DNA of 64,000 bases from Thalassospira sp. MCCC 1A03138 (GTDB lineage: Bacteria; Pseudomonadota; Alphaproteobacteria; Rhodospirillales; Thalassospiraceae): assembly GCF_002115785.1 (NCBI RefSeq), contig NZ_JFJY01000001.1, forward strand, positions 806,001-870,000, read 5' to 3'. Below the pieces are notes generated by a model. The model saw only the letters and a list, made by a program, of their open reading frames with translations, did no database searches and was not told the origin of the DNA. Position numbers and translations under genes: made by a program. Shown in pieces: positions 8,850-18,233 of the stretch; position 1 is the stretch's first letter; each line of letters opens with the position of its first letter.

Positions 8850-9782
8850 TTATTCAGCCGGATACATCGTTTTGTGGAAATTGCATAATCCGCCACGGAA
8901 CTTTTCCACCAGAAAATCGATGAAAATGCGCACCTTGGTTGGCAGATGGCGTCGTTCAGGATACACGGCGTAAATCCCGCCACTGGCCAGCGAATTATAT
9001 TCCCTCAGGATTTCGACCAGTGATCCTTTTTGAAGCGCCTCGGCAACAATGAATTCCGGTTCGCGCGCGATTCCCAGGCCCCGGGTGGCCGCGAACGAAG
9101 TGAAGTCACCATTGTTACACGACATAACTGGATTGACGCGAACATTGATCTGCCCTTCTGGCCCTTCAAATTCCCAGACATTCGGGCTGGGAAGGTTGGT
9201 ATAGGCAAGTGTTCGGTGGTTGGCCAATTCGGTTGGATGTTTGGGTTCACCATGTTCGGCGATATAGCCCGGCGATGCGACGACATAACCGTTATAGTCG
9301 GCAAGCTTGCGGGCAATCAGGCTGGAATCCTTTAACCGGGTAATGCGGATGGCCATATCGAACCCTTCGGCAACCAGATCAACCATGTGATCGGCCAGAT
9401 GAATATCGACATGCAAACCCGGATGCAGGCCCATGAATTCAGACACCAGATCAGGCATATACCGCTGGCCAAATGTCAGCGGGGCCGAAATCCGGAGCGT
9501 ACCCCGCGGTGTGCCCCGTAAATCGGTCAGGGCATGTTCGGCTGTTTCGATTTCCTCAACCACGCGCGCGCAGTGCTGATAAAAAGTTGCCCCCGCGTCG
9601 GTCAGGCTCAACCGGCGTGTCGTGCGATTAAGCAAACGAATGCCAAGACTGTCTTCAAGCTTGGTAACATGCTTGCTCACTGCGGATTTGGACATGGCAA
9701 GTTTGCGCGCGGCACCGGAAAAGCTTTGCTCCTCCACAACGCGGGCAAAAACCGTCATTCCATCCAGATTGCCGATCAGCAT
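8850..9782 (-). CDS. LysR family transcriptional regulator
   Basis: A 310-residue LysR-type regulator. The N-terminal winged helix-turn-helix is clear (FARVVEEQSFSGAARKLAMS, then SKHVTKLEDSLG, then LLNRTTRRLSLTDAG), followed by a periplasmic-binding-protein-like effector domain. It is divergent from the glutathionyl-hydroquinone reductase gene with 166 bp between the start codons. This is the standard layout for a LysR protein that controls its neighbour, so the reductase is the likely target and quinone or electrophile stress a plausible signal. The effector is not deducible from sequence. Confidence 0.93.
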   Translation of the reverse strand: MLIGNLDGMTVFARVVEEQSFSGAARKLAMSKSAVSKHVTKLEDSLGIRLLNRTTRRLSLTDAGATFYQHCARVVEEIETAEHALTDLRGTPRGTLRISAPLTFGQRYMPDLVSEFMGLHPGLHVDIHLADHMVDLVAEGFDMAIRITRLKDSSLIARKLADYNGYVVASPGYIAEHGEPKHPTELANHRTLAYTNLPSPNVWEFEGPEGQINVRVNPVMSCNNGDFTSFAATRGLGIAREPEFIVAEALQKGSLVEILREYNSLASGGIYAVYPERRHLPTKVRIFIDFLVEKFRGGLCNFHKTMYPAE

Positions 9783-9948
9783 TGCTTCGCCCCTGTCCGA
9801 GTACCGAATAATTGTTGCCCATTTGGAAACAAATTAATGTCATATCGCCCGATTGCGTTCAACGGGGAAATGACGATGATGGGAACAACCACCCCGGCCG
9901 CACGTAATCGGCATATCACGGGACCAACAAAAACCGGAGGATACGATT

Positions 9949-10914
9949 ATGGGCCTTTTGGTCGACGGAGAATGGAAAGACCAATGGTACGACACGAAAT
10001 CGACCGGCGGTAAGTTCAAACGGCAGGATTCCGCATTCCGGAACTGGCTGTCTCAAGACAGAGACGCAGAATTCCCCGCCGAAGCCGGACGCTATCACCT
10101 GTATGTTTCCTATGCCTGCCCGTGGGCACATCGCACGCTGATCTTCCGCGCCCTCAAGGGACTGAAAGACATGATTTCAGTTTCGGTCGTGCATTGGCGC
10201 ATGCTTGAAAATGGCTGGGAATTTGCCCCAGATGACGGGCTGCCAGATCATCTTGGCAATTACCGTTTCATGCATCAGATTTATACAGCAGCAGAACCCG
10301 ACTACACTGGGCGAGTTACGGTGCCGGTACTGTGGGACAAGAAAACCAACCGGATTGTTAGCAATGAGTCTGCTGACATCATCCGGATGCTCAACACCGC
10401 CTTTGATGCTCTGGGTGCCAAACTCGGCGATTACTATCCCAAAGACCTCCGTCTCGAAATCGATGCGATCAATGAGCGTGTCTATAACGATGTTAATAAC
10501 GGTGTTTACAAATCCGGTTTTGCGACCGCACAGGGTGCTTATGAAGATGCCGTGACAACGCTTTTTGGCACTCTGGACTGGCTGGAAGATCGTCTGTCGA
10601 CCCATCGCTATCTGACGGGGGACCGCCTGACGGAGGCCGACTGGCGGTTATTCACCACCCTGATCCGTTTTGATCTGGTCTATCACGGGCATTTCAAATG
10701 CAATCTGAAAATGCTGAAGGACTACCCAAATCTTTGGGCCTATACGCGCGAACTTTATCAGGTGCCCGGCATTAAACAGACCGTGTTCTTTGAACATATC
10801 AAGGGCCACTATTATGAAAGCCACCTGATGATCAACCCGACAGGCATCGTACCCAAGGGACCTGTTCTCGATCTTGATATACCACATGTCCGAGACAAAC
10901 AGTTCGCCGGATAG
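9949..10914 (+). CDS. yqjG: Glutathionyl-hydroquinone reductase (Xi-class glutathione S-transferase, YqjG/ECM4-like)
   Basis: A 321-residue Xi-class glutathione transferase that reduces glutathionyl-hydroquinones, releasing hydroquinone and glutathione disulfide. The catalytic motif YACPWAHRTLIFRALKGL is near residues 51-68, with the active Cys in the CPWAHR signature of this class. The C-terminal helical domain contains the tyrosine-rich segment YHGHFKCN. A GGAGG ribosome-binding site precedes the ATG. It is cytoplasmic and involved in quinone detoxification. A strong bidirectional terminator follows at 10961-10993. Divergent from a LysR gene that probably controls it. Confidence 0.93.
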   Translation: MGLLVDGEWKDQWYDTKSTGGKFKRQDSAFRNWLSQDRDAEFPAEAGRYHLYVSYACPWAHRTLIFRALKGLKDMISVSVVHWRMLENGWEFAPDDGLPDHLGNYRFMHQIYTAAEPDYTGRVTVPVLWDKKTNRIVSNESADIIRMLNTAFDALGAKLGDYYPKDLRLEIDAINERVYNDVNNGVYKSGFATAQGAYEDAVTTLFGTLDWLEDRLSTHRYLTGDRLTEADWRLFTTLIRFDLVYHGHFKCNLKMLKDYPNLWAYTRELYQVPGIKQTVFFEHIKGHYYESHLMINPTGIVPKGPVLDLDIPHVRDKQFAG

Positions 10915-10960
10915 ATAGCACGCCCTGCCCGATTTGTCGGCTGACAACACCACGCCCAAA

Positions 10961-10993
10961 CAAAACCCCCGCAGAAGTTCTGCGGGGGTTTTG
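10961..10993. terminator. Bidirectional Rho-independent terminator
   Basis: A perfect 14-bp inverted repeat (10961-10974 with 10980-10993) around a 5-base loop. It is G+C rich in the core with four T's on the plus strand and four A's on the other side. It lies between the convergent ends of the hydroquinone reductase gene and the F0 ATP synthase operon and can stop both. Confidence 0.92.
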
Positions 10994-11014
10994 CATTCCG
11001 AAAACCGGAAATTA

Positions 11015-11521
11015 TTAATTCAGGCGACCTTTGATTTCCGCAATTGCGCTATCGACAAGCTCGTCTGCCTTTGCAGCAGTAACCTTTTCGGAAACCAGTG
11101 CAAATGTGGCCTGTGCCGCGATTTCGGCCACACGGGCACGAACTTCGGCAATGGCCTGGGTTTCGAGATTGGCAATACGGTCCATGGCCTGCTGTTCACG
11201 ACGCTTCAGCGACGCTTTCAGTTCAGCCTGGGCATTCTCCAGCATGCGGTCGGCTTCCACCTTGGCATGGGCGCGGATTTCATCCGCTTCCTTCAATGCT
11301 TCGCGCTGTTTGGCCTGATATTTGGCCAGAAGCTCCTGAGCTTCTTCACGCAGGCGCTGTGCTTCATCCAGCTCTTCCGAGATTTTCTGCGCACGCTTGT
11401 CGAGTGCGCCGGAAATACCCTTAACAGCCTTGAAACCGCCGAAACCGGCAACCAGCAAGAAAGAAAGCGTGGTCCAGGTGTAAGGATCGGTAAGGAACGT
11501 AACCTCGTGCGGGGTTGCCAT
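11015..11521 (-). CDS. atpF: ATP synthase F0 subunit b
   Basis: A 168-residue b subunit of the F-type ATP synthase, the peripheral stalk that ties F1 to the membrane sector. A single hydrophobic segment (about residues 14-33) is followed by a long charged coiled coil running to about residue 145. It is the distal gene of the F0 operon and lies 4 bp after the b' subunit gene. The b versus b' assignment follows operon order in Rhodospirillum-type F0 clusters (a, c, b', b) and the shorter, more alanine-rich b' sequence before it. A terminator at 10961-10993 follows. Confidence 0.95.
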   Translation of the reverse strand: MATPHEVTFLTDPYTWTTLSFLLVAGFGGFKAVKGISGALDKRAQKISEELDEAQRLREEAQELLAKYQAKQREALKEADEIRAHAKVEADRMLENAQAELKASLKRREQQAMDRIANLETQAIAEVRARVAEIAAQATFALVSEKVTAAKADELVDSAIAEIKGRLN

Positions 11522-11525
11522 CTTC

Positions 11526-12011
11526 TTACTCTCCTACGATCGCCGAAACAGCCTTGTCGGCAGTTTTGGCCTGAACCTTGACACCGATAAGCTTGTCGGT
11601 TGCTTCACGGGCGATTTCGGATGCAGCTTCAGCCACACCTTTCATTGCGTCGTCTTTCGCACCGGCAATTGCCTTTTCGGCATCAGCGGTCTTTTTCGAC
11701 AGTTTCTTGACCAGCGCTTCGGTTTTCGCAGCTTGCTCTGCAGCTGCTTTTTCCGTTGCTTCGCGAATATCTGCCTGTGCGGCATCACGAGCTTCTGCCA
11801 AGGCAGCCTCATACTTCGCAATAGCGGCATCGGTTTCGTCTTTCAACGCCCGAGCCTTGCCAAGATTGTCTTCAATGGTCTTGTGACGGCGTTCCAGAAC
11901 TTCGCCAACCTTCGGCAGCGCGATTTTCGACATCAGGAAATACAGGATGCCAAAAATAACGAACAGCCAGAAGATCTGTTCCGAGAACGTCGCAATATCA
12001 AACTGCGGCAT
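11526..12011 (-). CDS. ATP synthase F0 subunit b'
   Basis: A 161-residue b' subunit, the second, divergent peripheral-stalk chain found in photosynthetic-type and alphaproteobacterial ATP synthases. A membrane segment at about residues 9-29 (EQIFWLFVIFGILYFLM) leads to LPKVGEVLERRHKTIEDNL, the typical b' entry into the stalk. An alanine/lysine/glutamate-rich coiled coil then runs to the end. It sits between the c and b subunit genes and forms a heterodimer with b. Called atpX, atpG or atpF' in different genomes, so no single symbol is given. Confidence 0.95.
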   Translation of the reverse strand: MPQFDIATFSEQIFWLFVIFGILYFLMSKIALPKVGEVLERRHKTIEDNLGKARALKDETDAAIAKYEAALAEARDAAQADIREATEKAAAEQAAKTEALVKKLSKKTADAEKAIAGAKDDAMKGVAEAASEIAREATDKLIGVKVQAKTADKAVSAIVGE

Positions 12012-12085
12012 AGCCTACTCCCGAATTCAACGACACCGGCGAGGGGTATCCTCGCCGGGCCGAGTATTCGCGCAAAAGGCGCCGA

Positions 12086-12310
12086 TTAGCCGAACAGAAC
12101 GATCAGCGCAACGACGAGTGCGAACAGTGCAATAGCTTCGGTAACGGCAAAGCCGATCCAGCCATACAGTTCAACGTCGCCTTTTGCAGCCGGGTTACGG
12201 CCAACAGTCGCAATCAGGCTCGACCAGATGTTACCAACCCCGATACCGGCACCAATCATGCCAATAGCAGCCAGGCCAGCACCGATCATCTTAGCAGCAT
12301 CGAGTTCCAT
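12086..12310 (-). CDS. atpE: ATP synthase F0 subunit c
   Basis: The 74-residue proteolipid that forms the rotating c-ring. Two membrane helices flank the polar loop with Arg38-Asn39-Pro40. The ion-binding carboxylate is Glu58 in FAVTEAIALFAL. The surrounding residues fit a proton-binding site; I see no sodium-type ligand set (no Gln in helix 1 at the usual place). Gly-x-Gly repeats in helix 1 are typical of helix packing in the ring. Fourth from the end of the F0 operon. Confidence 0.97.
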   Translation of the reverse strand: MELDAAKMIGAGLAAIGMIGAGIGVGNIWSSLIATVGRNPAAKGDVELYGWIGFAVTEAIALFALVVALIVLFG

Positions 12311-12370
12311 AACTTCACCCTTTCGAATTTCTTAAAGGCAATCAGAAGAGATCACACCGGTCCACGAGCA

Positions 12371-13093
12371 TTAGTGCATGTGGATTGCATCATGGAGATA
12401 GATGCAGGTGAGAATGGTGTAGACATAAGCCTGAAGCGCAGCAATGCCGAACTCCAGAACCGTAATCCCCGTCAGAAGAGCAAACGGAAGGACGCCGAAG
12501 ATGCCGATCAGGCCGACGAACCCGCCAATCACTTTCAGCATGATGTGTCCGACGGTCATGTTCGCAAACAGTCGGATCGCCAAGCTGAACGGACGAGAGA
12601 AATAGGAGATGATTTCAATCGGGATCAGAATGAAGGCCGTTGCAATCGGCGCACCTGCCGGGAAGAACATCCGGAAATAATGCGTACCGTGGCGAACGAA
12701 GCCGATAATGGTCACACCGATAAAGATCACCAGAGCCATCGCAAAAGTCACAGCGATATGGCTCGTAAAAGTAAAGCTGTGCGGGATCATGCCAAGCAGG
12801 TTCCCGAACAGAACAAACATAAACAGGGTGAAAACGAACGGGAAATACTTGCGACCCGCGGTCCCCACGTTATCTTTCAACATATTGGCGACGAATTCAT
12901 ACATCACCTCGGCGGCACCCTGCCAACGGCCAGGTACCAATGCCCCACGACGCATGCTGAGCGTCATGAAGCCCGTTACGAGAACGGCTGCGATCACCAT
13001 CCAAAGTGCGGAGTTGGTGAAGGAAACATCAATGCCGGCAACCGAAAGCTCGGCCAAGGGCTTGATTTCAAACTGCTCTAGCGGTCCAGCCAC
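12371..13093 (-). CDS. atpB: ATP synthase F0 subunit a
   Basis: A 240-residue integral membrane subunit that forms the proton half-channels against the c-ring. The essential arginine is in the helix SLAIRLFANMTVGHIML. The C-terminal helix with LEFGIAALQAYVYTILTCIY matches the family signature, and the protein ends in a histidine-containing tail. Several hydrophobic helices are evident. It lies 33 bp after atpI and 60 bp before atpE, in the standard F0 order. Confidence 0.97.
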   Translation of the reverse strand: MAGPLEQFEIKPLAELSVAGIDVSFTNSALWMVIAAVLVTGFMTLSMRRGALVPGRWQGAAEVMYEFVANMLKDNVGTAGRKYFPFVFTLFMFVLFGNLLGMIPHSFTFTSHIAVTFAMALVIFIGVTIIGFVRHGTHYFRMFFPAGAPIATAFILIPIEIISYFSRPFSLAIRLFANMTVGHIMLKVIGGFVGLIGIFGVLPFALLTGITVLEFGIAALQAYVYTILTCIYLHDAIHMH

Positions 13094-13126
13094 CGTAATC
13101 CTCGCTCAATCTTTTGAGGGCCAAGG

Positions 13127-13480
13127 CTAATCCTTGTCCCCCTGCTTGCGCTCCCCCATCGCGCGTCCAAGTCCGACTGCACTGTCGAATCCTTTGGCCA
13201 CCCGATAAGCGTTAAGACCACCAGCACCTGCTCCGAGAAATACAAACAGAACAAGCAGCCAGGGCGTCGTACCAAGCACCCGATCCAGCGCCCAGCCAAT
13301 CAATAGTCCTACAAGAACAGCAGCGATCATTTCCGCCGAAATTCTCATTCCTAATGCCATCCCTTGGGATGGTTTGCCGGTCGCCCGGTTCGGGCTGTGC
13401 GTTTCTTCACGCTTGCTTGCTACGGCCACCAACTTGCTTTCAAGCTCTGCTAATGAAGCGCGATCTTTATCATCGCTCAT
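13127..13480 (-). CDS. atpI: AtpI/AtpZ family F0F1 ATP synthase assembly protein
   Basis: A 117-residue protein with a polar N terminus and two membrane helices at about residues 48-65 and 70-88, rich in glycine, as in AtpI/AtpZ proteins that precede F0 genes and assist c-ring assembly. The ATG at 13478-13480 starts MSDDKDRASLAELESKL, which matches the family. A longer in-frame extension reaching 13603 would run through the promoter at 13535-13563 and is rejected. First gene of the operon. Confidence 0.85.
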   Translation of the reverse strand: MSDDKDRASLAELESKLVAVASKREETHSPNRATGKPSQGMALGMRISAEMIAAVLVGLLIGWALDRVLGTTPWLLVLFVFLGAGAGGLNAYRVAKGFDSAVGLGRAMGERKQGDKD

Positions 13481-13969
13481 TGTCGTGAACCCCGCTGTGG
13501 CAGCCTTGCAAACGTCGCAAGGAAATGCGCGGGCAACATACTTAGCGCCCCATAGGCTGTCAAGCCGTAAAACCCCACCTTGCCGGGGGCACAAAATTGA
13601 CATTAAACATCTGTTTTATAACAATTTTACTGTCAAAATGTGTGATCATTCACATTTGACGTTAGGCGATAGTCGCAGCTGCATTTATCAGAGTTTTCCA
13701 TAAACAACCGCTTACAACTGGCGGTTTCCCTTGGTTCCTGGCCAGTTGAACCGCTGAATTGGGCTTCTGAGTAACCATTGTGAAATCAATCGCTTTTTAT
13801 TGATTTCCGCCTTTTGCCGCGCGGTTTCGCTCCGGCTTCCTGCTAACAGCTTCATATCCACGGCAAGAAACCGCGTGACATCAAACCGATTCATCTGAAA
13901 CCAGCCCTTTTAATAAGAGGCAAACGGATTGCACCAAAGCAAAATCCTTAACTTGGCTAAAGCAAATGA
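13481..13969. other. Intergenic region between smc end and atpI start
   Basis: It contains the atp promoter at 13535-13563. Farther out, facing copies of TTGACA (13597-13602 on plus, 13631-13636 on minus) lie in an A+T-rich stretch. Next to them is a 22-bp dyad with 7-bp arms AAATGTG/CACATTT (13636-13642 and 13651-13657). The dyad is not a canonical CRP site because the half-site spacing is two bases short. I find no convincing gene; a 60-codon minus ORF at 13712-13894 lacks support. Confidence 0.5.
13535..13563 (-). promoter_or_regulatory. Sigma-70-type promoter of the F0 ATP synthase operon
   Basis: On the minus strand a perfect -35 hexamer TTGACA (13558-13563) is followed after exactly 17 bp by TATGTT (13535-13540). 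This predicts a start site near 13528 and a leader of about 48 bases before the atpI ATG. No transcription data are available; the call rests on match and position. Confidence 0.75.
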
Positions 13970-16900
13970 TCAGTTGGTAAAATCGAGCTCTTTTTGCTCT
14001 TTCTGAGAATAGACCTCAGCCTGACGCAAATCCACTGACACCAGCGACGAAACCCCGCGTTCCGCCATCGTCACCCCAAACAGGCGGTTCATGCGGGCCA
14101 TGGTCATGCGATGATGGGTAATCACAAGGAAGCGCGTATTGGCGTGACGGCCAATGGCTTCAAGCAGCTTGCAGAACCGGTCCACGTTGGCGTCATCAAG
14201 CGGCGCGTCAACTTCGTCAAGCACGCAGATCGGTGCCGGGTTGGTCAGGAACACCGCAAACAGAAGCGCAACCGCGGTCAATGCCTGCTCGCCCCCTGAC
14301 AGCAATGAAAGGTGCTGCAATTTCTTGCCCGGCGGAGATGCCATGATCTCAAGACCAGCTTCAAGCGGGTCATCCGCGTCGGTCAGCATCAGATGCGCGC
14401 CACCACCGCCAAACAGCCTAACAAACAGCTGTTGGAAATGCTTGTCGACTTCGTCAAATGCCGCTTTCAGGCGGTTTCGCGCTTCCCGGTTCAGCTGGTT
14501 GATACCATTGCGCAATTTATCAATCGCGGCGATCAGGTCATCGCGTTCGGAAACCAGTGTGTCTTTCTGTTCTTCCATCTCGGCCAGTTCGACCTCGGCC
14601 CTCAGGTTAACCGCACCAAGGTTTTCGCGTTCGCGCGACTGACGCTGCAAACGGGCCTCGATATCGTCTTCGGATGGCAATTCCTTGGTCTGATCGATTT
14701 CGGCCAGTTCGACAAGCTGATCAGGCGTGGCATTAACCCGTTCGCGAATGCGTTCGATCAAATCGCGACGATGCTGTTCTGCCTGCTCCAGAAGAGCCTC
14801 GCACCGAACCCGGCCTTCGCGGGCCTCGGCCAGTTTCTGTTCCGCTTCCTTAAGGTTCTGATCCGCTTCACGCTGCGCATTTTCGGCACGTGCCAATTCA
14901 TCAGCCGCATCCTTGCGTGTCTGATCGGCAATCTCGATACGGTCGGAAAGGATCGCGCGGCGCTCTTCGATCTCGTCGGGCTTAAGCTCAAGCTCCTCGA
15001 TCTCCATCCGCGCTTCTTCCTGACGCTCCCGAAGCTGGGCAACGCGTTCGCCCGCCCCCGATGCGCGATCGTTCCAGGACGCTATTTCGCTTTCAACAAA
15101 TTCAAGTCGCTTGCGACGCCCCGATGCATCACGCTGCATGCGTTCAAGCTGGCTGCGCGCTTCCATCTGATCGGCGCGCGCATCCGAAAGTTCGGCACGT
15201 TTTTCAATCAGCTCAGCCTTGATTTCCATCAGGCCTTCGCTCGATTCCTCGGGCGTTGCCGCCAGTTCTTCCTGCTCGGCGATCAGTTCATCAAGGTCCT
15301 GCTTGGCGCGCTTTTCGGCTTCTTCGGCATGTTGCAGGCGGCCTTCAATGGCGCTGGCGTCACGTTTGATATTGGCAATTTCCTCACGCGCGCGAGCCAA
15401 AGATCCCTCTGCCTCGCGAAGGGCGCGATGGGCTTCCTGTTCGCCATTGCGCGCGGCTTCGACATCTTCCTCAAGACGTTCGACATTTTCACGTGCCGTA
15501 TCGGCCTTTTCCGCCGCCAGTTCGACCGCCTCGTCGACTTCCTCAAGCTCAAGGCGCAATTCTTCAAGTCGATTACGCTGCCGCAAACGTGCGGCTGCTG
15601 GAAGTTCCGCACCAACCTTGATTCGGTAACCATCCCACCGCCAAAGCGCGCCTTCGCGCGACACCAGCCGCTGCCCGGTTTTCAGCGTTTTGGCCAGCCA
15701 GTTGCCGGTTGCCTCATCATCGACAACCCCGATCTGCCAAAGGCGGCGGTTCAACAATGCCGGACCTTCAACAAATTTTGCCAGCGCCTGAACCCCATCG
15801 GGCAGGGCCGGGTCATCCGCGCCGGGATCAACCGCCGACCAGTGCATCGGGGCATCTTCGGCATCGGGCGCGTCAAGGTCCTCGCCAAGTGCCGCAGCCA
15901 TCGCCATTTCAAGACCGCTTGTCACTGAAAGCTTTTCGATCACCGCAGGGAATTGCTGATCGGCGTTCCCCTTTACCAAACTTTCAAGCGCTTCGATTTC
16001 GGCCACGAGCCGTGCCCTGCGGCTTTCGACATCACGAAGCGCATCGCGCGATGCGGTTTCGGCCGCTTTCAGGCTGTCTTCACGATCCCGCAATTCGGCA
16101 AGGCGCATCTCGGCATCTTCGATGGCAAGCTTGCGCTGCTCGCAAAGTTCCTCGCATTCCTCAAGCGCCAGACCGGCTTCTTCAAGGGCATCGGTAAAAT
16201 CGGCTTCAACCCGGATATCATCAAGACGGGCGACCGCCTCGTCATAGCGTTCCGTCAGGCGCGACCGGCGGGCGGAAAGTTCGCTTAGCCTCTGCTGAAC
16301 GCTTTTAAGACGGGCTTCCTCGGCCGCTGCCCGGTTGGTGAGTTCGTCAACCTGCCCTTCCAGCGTCTCGACCCGCGCGGCTTGCTCGACGGCGCGTTCC
16401 TTTGCCTCGTCAAGCTCGTCATCCTCGCCGTCCTGAGCTTCACCCAATTCTTCGCGTTCGGCCTTAAGCTTGTTCAACGCCCCTTCGGCGTCGCTTGCCA
16501 GTTCGGCTTCACGCGCAAGGTCGGCCTCAATCTGCTGGATACGCGCACGAAGCTGCGACATCTGGGTTTCGATCTGAGCCTTGTCCTTGTCCAGCCCCTC
16601 ACGCTCGATCAGCATGCGCTGCAGGGCCGCTGCCGCATCGCTTTCTTTTTTGCGAAGTTCGGGAAGGCTTGCCGCGATATCGGCCTGAATGGTGGTGGCC
16701 TCGGTCACCTGACCGGTCAGGTCACGCACGGCACTTTCACCAAGCACCAGCAATTCACGGGCATCTGCCTGCCGTTTGTCGGCATCGGTCCAGCGGATAT
16801 GGAACAGCAATGCCTCGGTCTGGCGAATACTTTCGGAAAGTTTGCGATACCGTTCGGCCTGTCGGGCCTGCTTTTGCAGGGATGCGATCTGGCTATCAAG

Positions 16901-17503
16901 TGTAACCAGAACGTCTTCAAGACGTTCCATATTCTGTTCGGCATTTTTAAGCCGAAGCTCGGCCTCATGGCGGCGTGAATGCAGGCCGGTGATCCCGGCG
17001 GCTTCTTCCAGAACAAGTCTGCGCTGGCTTGGTTTCGCCCCGATCAGCGCGCCGATCTTGCCCTGCGACACCATGGCGTTTGACCGCGCCCCGGTTGCCG
17101 CATCAGCAAACAGCAGTTGGACGTCACGCGCGCGGACATCCTTGCCGTTAACCTTGTAATTCGAACCACCACTGCGTTCGATGCGTCGAACGACTTCAAG
17201 TGTCTCGTGATCGTTGAACATTGCCGGGGCTTTACGTTCCGCATTATCCAGAACGACAGTAACCTCAGCAACATTTCGGGCAGGACGGGACGATGTGCCG
17301 CCAAAAATAACGTCGGACATGTCCGAGCCGCGCATCTGTTTGGCAGAGGTTTCCCCCATGACCCAGCGCAGCGCTTCGACAAGATTGGATTTGCCACAGC
17401 CATTCGGGCCGACAACACCTGTGAGCCCGTCTTCTACCAATAATTCGGTTGAATCGACGAAGGATTTGAACCCCGTCAGCCGTAGCGATCTAAACTGGAC
17501 CAA
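13970..17503 (-). CDS. smc: Chromosome segregation protein SMC
   Basis: An 1177-residue SMC ATPase that compacts and helps segregate the chromosome as an ScpAB-associated dimer. Walker A GPNGCGKS is at residues 32-39. Long heptad-rich coiled coils flank a hinge region at about 510-640. The C-terminal ABC signature LSGGEQALTAVALLFA and Walker B CVLDEVDAPLDD complete the ATPase head. The start is TTG at 17501-17503, directly after an in-frame stop and with a GGGGG stretch upstream. It gives the canonical beginning of the family (QFRSLRLTGFKSFVD). It lies 74 bp after the DsbA-like gene, the usual neighbour in Rhodospirillales and Rhizobiales. Confidence 0.97.
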   Translation of the reverse strand: MVQFRSLRLTGFKSFVDSTELLVEDGLTGVVGPNGCGKSNLVEALRWVMGETSAKQMRGSDMSDVIFGGTSSRPARNVAEVTVVLDNAERKAPAMFNDHETLEVVRRIERSGGSNYKVNGKDVRARDVQLLFADAATGARSNAMVSQGKIGALIGAKPSQRRLVLEEAAGITGLHSRRHEAELRLKNAEQNMERLEDVLVTLDSQIASLQKQARQAERYRKLSESIRQTEALLFHIRWTDADKRQADARELLVLGESAVRDLTGQVTEATTIQADIAASLPELRKKESDAAAALQRMLIEREGLDKDKAQIETQMSQLRARIQQIEADLAREAELASDAEGALNKLKAEREELGEAQDGEDDELDEAKERAVEQAARVETLEGQVDELTNRAAAEEARLKSVQQRLSELSARRSRLTERYDEAVARLDDIRVEADFTDALEEAGLALEECEELCEQRKLAIEDAEMRLAELRDREDSLKAAETASRDALRDVESRRARLVAEIEALESLVKGNADQQFPAVIEKLSVTSGLEMAMAAALGEDLDAPDAEDAPMHWSAVDPGADDPALPDGVQALAKFVEGPALLNRRLWQIGVVDDEATGNWLAKTLKTGQRLVSREGALWRWDGYRIKVGAELPAAARLRQRNRLEELRLELEEVDEAVELAAEKADTARENVERLEEDVEAARNGEQEAHRALREAEGSLARAREEIANIKRDASAIEGRLQHAEEAEKRAKQDLDELIAEQEELAATPEESSEGLMEIKAELIEKRAELSDARADQMEARSQLERMQRDASGRRKRLEFVESEIASWNDRASGAGERVAQLRERQEEARMEIEELELKPDEIEERRAILSDRIEIADQTRKDAADELARAENAQREADQNLKEAEQKLAEAREGRVRCEALLEQAEQHRRDLIERIRERVNATPDQLVELAEIDQTKELPSEDDIEARLQRQSRERENLGAVNLRAEVELAEMEEQKDTLVSERDDLIAAIDKLRNGINQLNREARNRLKAAFDEVDKHFQQLFVRLFGGGGAHLMLTDADDPLEAGLEIMASPPGKKLQHLSLLSGGEQALTAVALLFAVFLTNPAPICVLDEVDAPLDDANVDRFCKLLEAIGRHANTRFLVITHHRMTMARMNRLFGVTMAERGVSSLVSVDLRQAEVYSQKEQKELDFTN

Positions 17504-17577
17504 TCATGCCCCCGGTCCGCCCTTCTTCCCCTGAATGCCGGATACTGCATTGGCGGCATCCGGCAAAATCATCACTA

Positions 17578-18174
17578 TCAATCCGTCAGTTCTTCGACCT
17601 TGTCTTCGAAGAATTTCAGATCGCGCGAACCGGCAAAGGTTTCGCCATCGATCACGAAGCTCGGCGTTGAATTGACCTTGAATTCCTGTTCGCCACGCAT
17701 GCGCGATGCAACGATCCCATCAATCAGGGCCTCGTCCGCCATGCAGGCATCAACCGCGTCGCTATCCATACCGGCAAAACGGACCACCTGTTTGATCCCT
17801 TCGATCGGGTCAGCTGCACGTGCCCAGGTCATCTGCGATTTGAACAGCATCCCCAGAACACCGAAATAACGATCATCCCCGGCACACTGCGCAACAGCAG
17901 CGGCGCGCACAGCAACACCATCAAGCGGATAATCGCGGAAGATCAGTTTCGCCTTACCGGTATCGATCAGCGATTTCTTGATTTCCGGCAGGGTTTCATT
18001 GTGGAACGCGGCGCAATGCGGGCAGGTCAGCGATGCATATTCGATGATCGTCACCGGCGCATCCGGATTGCCAAGCACATGTTCCTTATATTCCACAGCC
18101 TTGGCCTGCTGCGCCCCGACAACACCAATCGCAAACGAGAATGCGACCGCAAAAAACTTAACTGCCTTCAGCAA
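17578..18174 (-). CDS. DsbA family thiol:disulfide protein (periplasmic thioredoxin-fold)
   Basis: A 198-residue exported thioredoxin-fold protein. A signal peptide covers about residues 1-26 (hydrophobic core, then AQQAKA cleavage region). The active site CPHC follows EYASLT near residues 51-54, as in DsbA/ScsC/BdbD-type proteins. The cis-proline loop is in NSTPSFVIDG. One further cysteine pair lies in the helical insert (QCAGDD and ACMADE). It probably oxidises or isomerises disulfides of envelope proteins. Its promoter is at 18204-18233, and smc follows 74 bp downstream on the same strand. Confidence 0.9.
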   Translation of the reverse strand: MLKAVKFFAVAFSFAIGVVGAQQAKAVEYKEHVLGNPDAPVTIIEYASLTCPHCAAFHNETLPEIKKSLIDTGKAKLIFRDYPLDGVAVRAAAVAQCAGDDRYFGVLGMLFKSQMTWARAADPIEGIKQVVRFAGMDSDAVDACMADEALIDGIVASRMRGEQEFKVNSTPSFVIDGETFAGSRDLKFFEDKVEELTD

Positions 18175-18203
18175 GGAAACCTCCGTTAAAACAATATTTT
18201 GTG

Positions 18204-18233
18204 ATTACAAGCCTGTTGCAGCGCGGGAGTCAA
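18204..18233 (-). promoter_or_regulatory. Candidate promoter of the dsbA-like/smc unit
   Basis: On the minus strand TTGACT (18228-18233) is followed after 18 bp by TGTAAT (18204-18209), placed 30 bp before the ATG at 18174. The match is five of six at both hexamers with near-optimal spacing. Confidence 0.55.

Noticed and set aside
12374..13081. 235-codon plus-strand ORF opposite atpB
   Set aside because: Shadow of the subunit a gene, whose conserved Arg and helices are unmistakable on the minus strand.
13636..13657. Dyad AAATGTG-N8-CACATTT as a CRP site
   Set aside because: The GTGA/TCAC half-sites are four bases apart and not six, so it is not a canonical CRP operator.
13712..13894. 60-codon minus-strand ORF between smc and atpI
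   Set aside because: No clear ribosome-binding site, no recognisable domain, and basic low-information composition. Kept as intergenic.
14312..15928. 538-codon plus-strand ORF antisense to smc
   Set aside because: It is a shadow of the smc reading frame. The smc protein has all family motifs, and the antisense product is Phe/Arg/Gln-rich without domain features or start signals.
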